Positions 1 through 7,697 of a stretch of DNA of 32,217 nt are shown piece after piece. Origin of the DNA: Lentisphaerota bacterium (GTDB lineage Bacteria; Verrucomicrobiota; Kiritimatiellia; PWTM01); contig VGWF01000051.1 of the NCBI GenBank assembly GCA_016873715.1, positions 1 through 32,217 on the forward strand, in the 5' to 3' direction. The notes beneath the pieces were generated by a model, which was not told where the DNA came from, did no database searches, and worked only from the letters and a program-made list of their open reading frames with translations. Position 1 is the first letter of the stretch. Each line of letters opens with the position of its first letter. A program made the translations under genes and the position numbers.

Positions 1-197
1 CTGGACTCGTGTCCGCGCCCCCTTCGGCAACGCCGCAGGCGGGGCGGGATCCCGCGCGATCCGGCCGGCCTGGTGCGCGTCGCACCCCCGCAACCGCGAG
101 GGCTCCAGCGTCCACCAGCCACTCCGCGCCCCGCCGACCGAAAGGTGCCACGACCTCGAGGAAAATGCGTCTGCCCTGATACCGCAACCCCCGCCGG

Positions 198-226
198 TTG
201 ACGCGGGGGCCGCGATCCCCCATGGT
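198..226 (+). promoter_or_regulatory. Predicted promoter of lutA, leaderless type
   Basis: A -35 box TTGACG (198-203) is followed after 17 bp by CATGGT (221-226), and the lutA ATG comes only 6 nt later. No Shine-Dalgarno sequence lies before the start. The same geometry precedes other genes in this window. A 7-bp inverted repeat (CCCCCGC at 188-194, GCGGGGG at 203-209) overlaps the -35 box and could be an operator. The rest of 1-232 shows no convincing gene. Confidence 0.5.
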
Positions 227-232
227 GGCCGG

Positions 233-979
233 ATGCCGGAGACGGTCCAGCTCTTCGTGACGTGCCTCGTCGACACGTTCTTCCCCGGGATCGGGGAGGC
301 GGTGGTCCGCGTGCTGCGCCGCGCCGGCGCGCGCGTCGAGTTCCCCGCCGGCCAGACCTGCTGCGGCCAGCCCGCCTTCAACGCGGGCCTCCGGTCCGAG
401 GCCCGTCCGATCGCGGAGCACACGATCCGCGTCTTCGAGGCGGCGCCCGGCCCCGTGGTCATCCCGTCCGGCTCCTGCGCGGCGATGGTGCGCCACGGCT
501 ACCTCGAGCTCTTCCGCGACGACCCCGGGTGGCTCGCGCGGGCCGAGGGGCTGGCGAGGCGCACGTACGAACTGACCGAGTACCTCGTCGACGTCCGCGG
601 CATCGCGGCCGGGCCGGGCGCGCCCACGCTGGGGGCCCGCTGGCCCGGCAAGCTCGCGTACCACGCCTCCTGCCACCTGCTGCGCGGCCTCGGCGTCGAC
701 CGCCAGCCGCGCGCCCTGCTCGCGTCGGTCGAGGGGGCGGAACTCGTCGACCTCCCCGGCCACGACGAGTGCTGCGGCTTCGGCGGCGTGTTCTCCGTCG
801 AGCACCCCGAGCTCTCCGCCGAGTTCCTCAACCGCAAGATCGCCAACCTCGAATCGACCGGCGCCCCCACGCTCGTCGTCGCCGACACCGGCTGCCTCAT
901 GCACATCCAGGGCGGCCTCCGCCGCCAGGACCGGTCGCCCCGCGTCGTCCACATCGCCGAGGTGCTGGCCTCCGTATGA
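233..979 (+). CDS. lutA: LutA-like L-lactate utilisation protein, (Fe-S) oxidoreductase with two CCG domains
   Basis: This 248-residue cytoplasmic protein matches LutA (YkgE), one of three subunits of the LutABC complex that oxidises L-lactate to pyruvate. Two cysteine-rich CCG motifs are visible, CCGQPAFN at residues 43-50 and CCGFGG at 180-185, each the iron-sulfur or heterodisulfide-reductase-type signature of the family. A CHLLRG motif lies between them. The length is that of a typical LutA. The stop codon overlaps the next start codon (ATGA at 976-979), so translation is probably coupled to the lutBC fusion. No lactate permease gene (lutP) is adjacent. The start at 233 is supported by the promoter spacing, since no upstream in-frame ATG or Shine-Dalgarno sequence is seen. 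Confidence 0.93.
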   Translation: MPETVQLFVTCLVDTFFPGIGEAVVRVLRRAGARVEFPAGQTCCGQPAFNAGLRSEARPIAEHTIRVFEAAPGPVVIPSGSCAAMVRHGYLELFRDDPGWLARAEGLARRTYELTEYLVDVRGIAAGPGAPTLGARWPGKLAYHASCHLLRGLGVDRQPRALLASVEGAELVDLPGHDECCGFGGVFSVEHPELSAEFLNRKIANLESTGAPTLVVADTGCLMHIQGGLRRQDRSPRVVHIAEVLASV

Positions 980-3060
980 ACGGACTCCGGCAGCGCATCC
1001 GCGCCTCGCTCGGCGACGCCAACCTGCAGGCGGCGCTGGACAACAACGCGACGCGCCGCAAGGCCGGCCGTCTCGCGGCCTTCGCCCAGGTGCCCGACCA
1101 CGCCGCGCGGCGCGCGCGGGCGCACGCGGTGAAGGCCGATGTCATCGCGCGGCTCGACGAGCACCTCGCCCGGTTCACCGACCGCGTGACGGCCAACGGG
1201 ATCATGGTCCACCACGCCCGGGACGGCGCCGCGGCCGTGAACCTCGTGCTCGCCATCGTCGGCGACGCCGTCCGCGCCCGCCCGCCCGCCGACGGCGCCG
1301 CGCCGCTGGTCGCGAAGGCGAAGTCGATGGTCTCCGAGGAGATCGCCCTCAACCACGCCCTCGCGGACCACGGCATCCGCGCCGTCGAGACCGACCTCGG
1401 CGAGTACATCGTCCAGCTCCGCGGCGAACGCCCCAGCCACATCATCACGCCGGCCGTCCACCTGCGCCGGCAGGACGTCGGCCGCCTCTTCGCCGACCGG
1501 CTCGGCATCCCGTACACCGAGGACATCCCGACGCTGACCGCCACCGCCCGGCGCGTGCTGCGCGAGGTCTTCCTCACCGCCGACGTCGGCGTCTCCGGCG
1601 TCAACTTCGGCGTCGTCGAAACCGGCACGCTCGCCCTCGTCACGAACGAGGGCAACGGACGGATGTGCACGACCGTCCCGCCGGTCCACGTCGCGCTGAT
1701 GGGCGTCGAGCGCCTCGTGCCGACGCTCGACGACCTCGCCCTCTTCCTTTCCCTGCTGCCGCGCTCGGCGACCGGCCAGAAGCTGAGCGTCTACACGAGC
1801 CTCCTCCACGGCCCCCGGCGCGCCGACGACGCCGACGGCCCGCGCGAGCGGCACCTGATCCTCGTCGACAACGGCCGCCGCGCCCTTCGCGACTCGCCGC
1901 TCGCGGAGGCCCTCGCGTGCATCCGGTGCGGCGCGTGCCTCAACATCTGCCCGGTGTTCCGCGAGACCGGCGGCCACGCCTACCTCGGCCGCGACGGCTC
2001 GATCGCACCCTACCCCGGCCCGATCGGCTCGGTCGTCTCTGCCGGTCTCTTCGGCTGCCGGACCTACGGTCCCCTCGCGCAGGCCTCGTCGCTCTGCGGC
2101 GCCTGCCGCGAGGCGTGCCCGGTGGACATCGACCTGCCCGGCCTGCTGCTGCGCGTCCGCGCCGGCGAGACGCCGCGCCCGCCGGGAACGCGGCGGGCCG
2201 AGGGCGTCGGCCTGCCCTCCGCCGTTCGCGCGGGACTCCGCGCCTTCCGCGTCGCCGCGCGCCACCCGCGCCTGTTCGCCGCCGGTCAGCGTCTCGCCGC
2301 GCTCGCGTCCCGGCTCGTCCCGCACCGCGACGGCTGGATGCGCCTGCCCGCCGCCACCGGCTGGGGACTCAGCAAGGACTTTCCCCGGCCCGCTGCGAAG
2401 GCCTTCCGGGCGCGATGGGGGGAGGAGGCGGAAGAGGAAAGCCGCGAGGCGGGAGTCGGGGAGCGGCGGGCGGGGACCGGGGATGGACAGCCGGCACCGG
2501 CGGACGACGATGTCGCGGGCGCGGAGGCGGGGGATCTCATCGGACGGTTCGAGAGCGAGCTGGCGGCCCTGGGCGGGATCGTGCATATCGTTCCGCCCGG
2601 CGGGGTGCACGCGACGGTCGACGCCCTTCTCGCGGAACGGGGCATCACGCACATCCAGATGGGCGGCGATGTGCCCCACGTCGACGTCGCGGCGCTCGGG
2701 GCCGCGGGCATCGAGGCGCAGCGCGGGCCGGTCGAGACGATCCGCGCCGGACTCACGGGTGCGATCGCGGGCATCGCCGAGACCGGCTCGATCGTCCTCG
2801 CCGGAGGGTACGGCCGGCCCCTGACCGCCTCGCTGGTCCCCCCGATGCACATCGCCGTCCTCGACGCCTCGCAACTCGTCGCGACCGTCGCCGAGGCGCT
2901 CGCGCTGCCGGCGGTCCGCGCATGCGCCGCGGGCGCGATCGTCACCGGCCCCTCCCGCACCGCCGACATCGAGATGACCCTGACCATCGGCGTCCACGGC
3001 CCCGGCGAGATCCACGTGATCCTCGCTGCCGACCGCCCGGACCGGCCGGACCGCGGATGA
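976..3060 (+). CDS. lutB: LutB-LutC fusion protein, L-lactate utilisation iron-sulfur protein
   Basis: This 694-residue protein joins two proteins that are separate in the characterised LutABC systems. Residues about 50-290 form a LUD domain, with ETGTLALVTNEGN starting at residue 215. A ferredoxin-like region follows, with CIRCGACLNIC at 315-325 and CGACREACP at 374-382, as in LutB. After a low-complexity acidic and arginine-rich linker (about 475-510), residues 515-694 form a second LUD domain with ETGSIVLAGG at 602 and the LutC signature GPSRTADIE at 658-666. Together with LutA it should oxidise L-lactate to pyruvate in the cytoplasm. The ATG overlaps the lutA stop codon. The linker coincides with a degenerate heptanucleotide repeat. 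The fusion seems intact, with one continuous frame and no internal stop. Confidence 0.92.
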   Translation: MNGLRQRIRASLGDANLQAALDNNATRRKAGRLAAFAQVPDHAARRARAHAVKADVIARLDEHLARFTDRVTANGIMVHHARDGAAAVNLVLAIVGDAVRARPPADGAAPLVAKAKSMVSEEIALNHALADHGIRAVETDLGEYIVQLRGERPSHIITPAVHLRRQDVGRLFADRLGIPYTEDIPTLTATARRVLREVFLTADVGVSGVNFGVVETGTLALVTNEGNGRMCTTVPPVHVALMGVERLVPTLDDLALFLSLLPRSATGQKLSVYTSLLHGPRRADDADGPRERHLILVDNGRRALRDSPLAEALACIRCGACLNICPVFRETGGHAYLGRDGSIAPYPGPIGSVVSAGLFGCRTYGPLAQASSLCGACREACPVDIDLPGLLLRVRAGETPRPPGTRRAEGVGLPSAVRAGLRAFRVAARHPRLFAAGQRLAALASRLVPHRDGWMRLPAATGWGLSKDFPRPAAKAFRARWGEEAEEESREAGVGERRAGTGDGQPAPADDDVAGAEAGDLIGRFESELAALGGIVHIVPPGGVHATVDALLAERGITHIQMGGDVPHVDVAALGAAGIEAQRGPVETIRAGLTGAIAGIAETGSIVLAGGYGRPLTASLVPPMHIAVLDASQLVATVAEALALPAVRACAAGAIVTGPSRTADIEMTLTIGVHGPGEIHVILAADRPDRPDRG
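2444..2485 (+). repeat. Degenerate heptanucleotide tandem repeat inside the lutBC linker
   Basis: Six consecutive 7-mers read GCGAGGC, GGGAGTC, GGGGAGC, GGCGGGC, GGGGACC and GGGGATG. The 42-bp array keeps the frame and encodes residues about 490-504 of the LutB-LutC fusion, in the hinge between the two parts. Similar heptamer arrays occur at 9402-9450, 19566-19593 and 19639-19666. Confidence 0.55.
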
Positions 3061-3122
3061 CGCGGGGACGGCCGTTCGCCCATCCGTGAACTCCGTGCCA
3101 TCCGGGGCGTCCTCCGGCGGGC

Positions 3123-3152
3123 TTGGCGCGGGCGGGTCGGCGGGTGCAAGAT
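3123..3152 (+). promoter_or_regulatory. Predicted promoter of the secreted TIM-barrel-like gene
   Basis: TTGGCG (3123-3128) and CAAGAT (3147-3152) are separated by 18 bp, and a TG directly precedes the -10 box. The palindrome at 3163-3177 begins about 10 bp downstream, so it would cover the expected transcription start and the first transcribed bases. Confidence 0.4.
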
Positions 3153-3162
3153 GCGCCCGGGG

Positions 3163-3177
3163 TTCCAACCCTTGGAA
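3163..3177. promoter_or_regulatory. Palindromic operator-like site TTCCAACCCTTGGAA
   Basis: This is a perfect 6-bp dyad with a 3-bp centre, TTCCAA-CCC-TTGGAA. It lies just downstream of the predicted -10 box, the classic position for a repressor operator. A second, similar site is centred 31 bp further on. A third and a degenerate fourth site lie at 30734-30778 ahead of a sulfatase gene. The binding protein is unknown. Confidence 0.55.
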
Positions 3178-3188
3178 GGCGGTGCGAC

Positions 3189-5474
3189 GTGGCGTCCAAT
3201 CCTTGGAAGATCGGAGCCGTGCTTGCCCTCGCCGCGGCGGCCCACGCGGGGCCGGGCATCCTGCCCGAGGGCTCCGCGCCGCCGCCCGTGCCCTGCCCGC
3301 ACTTCCCGGACCGCCTCCACGCCGTCGTCTGGCGCAACTGGCCGGTGGTGCCCGCGCGGACGCTCGCCGCGACGCTCGGCGCGACGGAGGCGCAGGTCGC
3401 GGGCCTCGCCGCCTCGATGGGCCTCCCGCCGCAGGGCGACATCGCGCCCGAATGGCGCACGCGGGGCTATATCACGATCCTCCGCCGCAACTGGCACCTG
3501 CTGCCCTACGAGCAGATACTGCCGCTGGTCGACATGACGCCCGAACGTCTCGCCGACTCGCTGCGCGAGGACGACTTCCTCTTCCACAAGTTCGGCAACC
3601 TGAAGCCGAAGTGCGAGCCGCTGGCATGGGCACCGCCGAACGAGGGCGCCCGCGCCCGCGCCGCGGAGATCGCCGCCTTTGTCCGCGCGAACCTCGCGGA
3701 TGCCCTGCGCGTTCCCGAGGAGCCGCGCTTCCGCTTCGTCGCCGACCTGTCCGCGGCCGCCCCCGCGGCCCGGACGGAGACGGGCCGGGCATCGGGACGG
3801 CTGCGCTACATCTACTCGTACTTCGCGCCCTACGGCGACCCGCTCATGCGTCCGGACCTCGACCCGTATCCGGACGGCCTCCTCGCCCGCCTCGCCGAGG
3901 CCGGCGTCAGCGGCGTGTGGCTGCACACCGTCCTGCGCACGCTCGCGCCGAGCCCGCTCTTCCCGGAGTTCGGCGAGGGCCACGGGACGCGGCTGGCCGG
4001 CCTGCGCGCCCTGGTGGAGCGGGCGCAACGGCACGGGATCCGCGTCTACCTCTACATGAACGAGCCGCGCGGCATGCCGGCGGCGTTCTTCGAGGCGCCG
4101 GGCCGCGCGGACCTCGCCGGCGTGCGCGAGGGCGACACGGTTGCCTTCTGCACCTCGCGCCCCGAGGTGCGCCGGTGGATGGAGGATTCGCTCGCGACCG
4201 TGTTCGAGCGCGTGCCCGGCCTCGGCGGCGTCTTCTCGATCACGGCGTCGGAGAACCTGACGAGCTGCGCCTCGCATCACAAGCACGCCCAGTGCCTGCG
4301 CTGCAAGGACCGTCCGGCGGCGGAGATCATCGCGGAGGTCAACGCGACGATCGAGGCGGGGGTGCACCGGGCGGCGCCGGGGGCGGATGTGATCGCTTGG
4401 GACTGGGGCTGGAAGGACGACTGGAGCGCCGACGCGATCGCGCGCCTGCCGAAGTCCGTGATGCTGCAGTCCGTCAGCGAGTGGTCGCTCCCGATCGTCC
4501 GCGGCGGCGTGACCTCCGCGGTCGGCGAGTACTCGATCTCGTCCGTCGGCCCCGGCCCGCGCGCGACACGCCACTGGGTGCTCGCCCGCGAAGCCGGCCT
4601 GCGCACGGTCGCCAAGGTCCAGCTCAACAACACGTGGGAGATCTCGACGGTGCCCTACCTCCCGGTGATGGACCTCGTCGCGGAGCACGGCGCGAACCTC
4701 GCGCGAAGCGGCGTCGACGGCCTCATGCTGAGCTGGAGCCTCGGCGGATACCCGTCGCCCAACCTGGACATCGCGCGCCGCTTCGAGGCGCGCCCGCCGC
4801 CGGAGCCCGCGGCCGTGCTCGACGCCGTCGCCCGCGAGCGCTTCGGCGAGGCCGGCGCCGCGCGCGCCCGCCGCGCGTGGAGCGCGTTCTCCGCCGCCTT
4901 CCGCGAGTACCCGTTCAACACCAGCGTCATCTACCGCTGCCCGGTGCAGATCGGTCCCGCCAACCTGTTGTACGCCGAGCCGACCGGCTACAAGTCGACC
5001 ATGACCGGGATCCCCTACGACGACCTTGCCGGCTGGCGCGGCCCCTACCCGGCCGACGTCTTCGCCACGCAGTTCGCGACGATGGCGCAGGGCTGGGCGG
5101 CGGGGCTCCCGGATCTCGAGGCCGCCGCCGCGGCGGCCCCGGCGGACCGGCGCGCCGACGCGCTCGCGGAGGTCCGGTTCGCGCGAGCCGCCGGGGTCCA
5201 TTTCGCGAGCGTCGCGAACCAGGCCCGGTTCACCGCGCTGCGCGACCGCATCCTGGACGTCCGGAAGCCGCCCGCGCCGGAGGAACGCACGGCGATGGCC
5301 GGGGAGGCGAAGCGGATCGCGGCGGACGAACTGCGGCTGGCCGTCGAACTGCTGGCCATCGCCCGCGCCGACTCGCGCATTGGTTTCGAGGCCGCCAATC
5401 ACTACTTCTACCTGCCCGTCGACCTCATGGAGAAGGCCGTCGCCTGCGATTTCCTCCTCCGCCGCGCGTGGTAG
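3189..5474 (+). CDS. Predicted secreted TIM-barrel glycoside-hydrolase-like protein of unknown specificity
   Basis: The GTG at 3189 is preferred because it gives a 761-residue protein with a clean signal peptide (hydrophobic run at residues 8-20, AHA then GPG). The longer reading from 3123 would add an arginine-rich stretch overlapping the promoter. Residues 45-80 and 95-130 look like two copies of one helical motif, each built around (R)NW-x-x-x-P. From about residue 210 the pattern of alternating strands and helices, with aromatic- and glycine-rich strand ends, suggests a TIM barrel. SENLTSC (354-360) offers a candidate acid residue, Glu355, and Cys360, Cys369 and Cys372 form a possible disulfide or metal cluster. 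I recognise no specific glycosidase family. The next gene encodes a beta-helix lipoprotein, so this is likely part of a polysaccharide-degrading set. A palindromic site overlaps its first codons. Confidence 0.7.
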   Translation: MASNPWKIGAVLALAAAAHAGPGILPEGSAPPPVPCPHFPDRLHAVVWRNWPVVPARTLAATLGATEAQVAGLAASMGLPPQGDIAPEWRTRGYITILRRNWHLLPYEQILPLVDMTPERLADSLREDDFLFHKFGNLKPKCEPLAWAPPNEGARARAAEIAAFVRANLADALRVPEEPRFRFVADLSAAAPAARTETGRASGRLRYIYSYFAPYGDPLMRPDLDPYPDGLLARLAEAGVSGVWLHTVLRTLAPSPLFPEFGEGHGTRLAGLRALVERAQRHGIRVYLYMNEPRGMPAAFFEAPGRADLAGVREGDTVAFCTSRPEVRRWMEDSLATVFERVPGLGGVFSITASENLTSCASHHKHAQCLRCKDRPAAEIIAEVNATIEAGVHRAAPGADVIAWDWGWKDDWSADAIARLPKSVMLQSVSEWSLPIVRGGVTSAVGEYSISSVGPGPRATRHWVLAREAGLRTVAKVQLNNTWEISTVPYLPVMDLVAEHGANLARSGVDGLMLSWSLGGYPSPNLDIARRFEARPPPEPAAVLDAVARERFGEAGAARARRAWSAFSAAFREYPFNTSVIYRCPVQIGPANLLYAEPTGYKSTMTGIPYDDLAGWRGPYPADVFATQFATMAQGWAAGLPDLEAAAAAAPADRRADALAEVRFARAAGVHFASVANQARFTALRDRILDVRKPPAPEERTAMAGEAKRIAADELRLAVELLAIARADSRIGFEAANHYFYLPVDLMEKAVACDFLLRRAW
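3195..3207. promoter_or_regulatory. Second palindromic operator-like site, TCCAATCCTTGGA
   Basis: TCCAA-TCC-TTGGA repeats the half-sites and 3-bp spacing of the palindrome at 3163-3177, with centres 31 bp (about three helical turns) apart. It lies within codons 3-7 of the downstream gene. This suggests cooperative binding of one regulator, but that is inference. Confidence 0.5.
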
Positions 5475-5552
5475 ACCCGCGCCTCCCCCGCCCCGGCGGC
5501 TTCTGCTATCGTCCCCTGACAACGGCGCGCGGCGCCGGCGGGAGATGCGGCG

Positions 5553-7682
5553 ATGACGGCACGATGGGCGGTGTGGACGGGCGGGTGGGCGGCGGCATGG
5601 GTGGTGGCGGCGGGCTGCGGCGCGCCCGCGCCGCAGGCGACGCGGGTCCCGGCGGCGGATCTCTACGTCGCCCCCAACGGCAGCGATGCGTGGAGCGGCC
5701 GCCTTGCCGCACCCGACGCCGCCGGGGCCGACGGCCCGCTCGCGACGCTGGAGGCCGCGCGCGACCGCGTCCGCAGCCTCCGCGCCGGCGGCGCGGCCCC
5801 CGCGCTGACCGTGTTGCTCCGCGGCGGCACGTATGTGCTCGATCGCGCGGTCGAATTCGGCGCGCGGGATTCCGGCACCGCCGCCGCGCCCGTGACGTAC
5901 CTCGCCGAGCCCGGCGCGACGGTCCGCCTCACCGGCGGGCGCGAGGTCTCCGGCTGGCGGCCGGCGGACGATCCCGCCGTCCTTGCGAAGCTGCCCGAGG
6001 AATGGCGCGGCCGCGTGATGGCCGCCGACCTGCGCGCGCAGGGCCTCACGAACTGGGGCCGGCTCGGCGTGCGCGGCTTCGGCATCGGCAGCCCGGCGGC
6101 GGAGGCGGAGCTGTTCCACGACGACAAGCCGATGACGCTCGCCCGCTGGCCGAACGAGGGGTTCCGCGGCGTGACGGACGCGAAGGATCCGCTCGCGGTC
6201 GTCGTCGACGACGCCTCGCGCCTCGCGAGCTGGGCCGGGGAGACCGATCCGTGGGTCTTCGCCTACTGGCACCACGACTGGGCCGAGCTCTACGAGCCCC
6301 TCGCGGGCGTCGACCCCGCGCGCAAGGCGCTGCTGCGGACGCCGGGCATCAAGCCGGTCTACGGCATCACGGCGAAGCGCGCCCGCTGGGTCGCCTTCAA
6401 CCTGCTCTCCGAGATCGACCGCCCCGGCGAGTACCACCTCGACCGGCGGACCGGCGTGCTGTACTTCCTGCCGCCTCACCCGGACGGGCGGGCCGTGCTG
6501 TCGGTCGCCGAGACGATCCTCCGGGCGGAGGACCTCTCGCACGTCACGTTCCACGGCTTCACGATCGAGGCGTGCCGCGGCACGGCGGTGTCGATCAAGG
6601 GCGGCACGAACTGCACGGTCTCCGGCTGCACGATCCGCAACACCGGCGGGCGCGGCGTCCATGTCGCCGGCGGCGCGCGACACACCGTCTACGGCTGCGA
6701 CATCGTCCACACCGGCGAGGGCGGCATCGGCATGAGCGGGGGAGACCGGAAGACGCTGACGCCCGCGGGCCACGTCGCGGAGAACAACCACGTCCATCAC
6801 TTCGGCCGGCGCGCCCGCACCTACCGCCCGGGGATCGCGGTGGACGGCGTCGGCAACCGGATCGCGCACAACCTCGTCCACGACGGCCCGCACATGGCGC
6901 TCTCCGCCGGCGGCAACGACCACGTCGTCGAGTACAACGAGATCCACAACGTCGTCGAGGAAAGCGGCGACGCGGGCGCCTACTACGTCGGCCGCGACTG
7001 GACCGCCCGCGGAAACGTGCTGCGCTTCAACTACTGGCACCAGATCGTCGGCGCGACGGGCCACGGCGGCATGACGATCTACCTCGACGACCAGCACTGC
7101 GGCCACACGATCCACGGCAATCTCTTCGAGCGCTGCATGCAGTCGCTCTTCATCGGCGGCGGCGACGACAACGTGGTGACGAACAACGTGTTCCTCGACT
7201 GCTGGAGGTCCGCCCACCTCGACAACCGCGGCATGGGCTGGCAGAAGGCCGCGACCGACGACCCCAAGGGCGAGCTGCGCACGCGCTTCGCCGCGATGCC
7301 CGTCGCCTCCGGCCTGTGGCGCGCGCGGTACCCGACGCTGGCCGGCACGCTGGAGGACGAGCCGAACGTCCCGAAGCGGAACGTGTTCGCGCGGAACGTC
7401 AGCGCCGGCGGCCTGTGGGACGACATCACGAAGTCCATCCGGGCCCACCAGACCGTGACGAACAACCTCGTGTTCGACGACGACAAGGACTGGGCGCGGC
7501 TCGTGCGCGACGCCGACGGCCGCCCCGCGCGGATCGAGTTCAGGGACCCCGCCGCCGTCGCGGCCATCGGCTTCGCGGAGATCCCGGTCTCGAAGATCGG
7601 GCTCTACGCCGACCCGCGGCGCGCGAGCTGGCCCGTGCGCCACGAGGTGCGGCCCGTCCGGCTTCCGGAGAAGAAGTCGTAG
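5553..7682 (+). CDS. Right-handed parallel beta-helix lipoprotein, GH141-like glycosidase candidate
   Basis: This 709-residue protein begins with a lipoprotein signal peptide whose lipobox VAAGC places the lipidated cysteine at residue 22, so it is probably anchored in a membrane and faces outward. The next region, LYVAPNGSDAWSG and a downstream GPLATLEAARD stretch, is the usual entry to a secreted right-handed beta-helix fold. A discontinuous beta-sandwich-like insertion follows. Repeated coils rich in N, G, H and V (for example NCTVSGCTIRNTGGRG, and further rungs to about residue 520) form the helix. The overall plan resembles GH141, whose known members include an alpha-L-fucosidase, but beta-helix polysaccharide lyases start similarly, so the activity is uncertain. 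A GGGAG sequence precedes the ATG. A possible -10 box TATCGT (5507-5512) lies between this gene and the one upstream. The gene is convergent with the oxidoreductase gene, with 15 bp between them. Confidence 0.8.
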   Translation: MTARWAVWTGGWAAAWVVAAGCGAPAPQATRVPAADLYVAPNGSDAWSGRLAAPDAAGADGPLATLEAARDRVRSLRAGGAAPALTVLLRGGTYVLDRAVEFGARDSGTAAAPVTYLAEPGATVRLTGGREVSGWRPADDPAVLAKLPEEWRGRVMAADLRAQGLTNWGRLGVRGFGIGSPAAEAELFHDDKPMTLARWPNEGFRGVTDAKDPLAVVVDDASRLASWAGETDPWVFAYWHHDWAELYEPLAGVDPARKALLRTPGIKPVYGITAKRARWVAFNLLSEIDRPGEYHLDRRTGVLYFLPPHPDGRAVLSVAETILRAEDLSHVTFHGFTIEACRGTAVSIKGGTNCTVSGCTIRNTGGRGVHVAGGARHTVYGCDIVHTGEGGIGMSGGDRKTLTPAGHVAENNHVHHFGRRARTYRPGIAVDGVGNRIAHNLVHDGPHMALSAGGNDHVVEYNEIHNVVEESGDAGAYYVGRDWTARGNVLRFNYWHQIVGATGHGGMTIYLDDQHCGHTIHGNLFERCMQSLFIGGGDDNVVTNNVFLDCWRSAHLDNRGMGWQKAATDDPKGELRTRFAAMPVASGLWRARYPTLAGTLEDEPNVPKRNVFARNVSAGGLWDDITKSIRAHQTVTNNLVFDDDKDWARLVRDADGRPARIEFRDPAAVAAIGFAEIPVSKIGLYADPRRASWPVRHEVRPVRLPEKKS

Positions 7683-7697
7683 CGGGCGCCGACCGGC

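Noticed and set aside
3123-3188. Longer start for the TIM-barrel-like protein
   Set aside because: It overlaps the promoter and palindrome, and would bury the signal peptide behind 22 polar residues.
2286-7643. A 1785-codon open frame on the minus strand opposite lutBC, the TIM-barrel-like gene and the beta-helix gene
   Set aside because: It runs antisense to three genes with clear motifs, is rich in Arg, Ala and Gly, and has no domain. Such frames arise from very high GC codon use.
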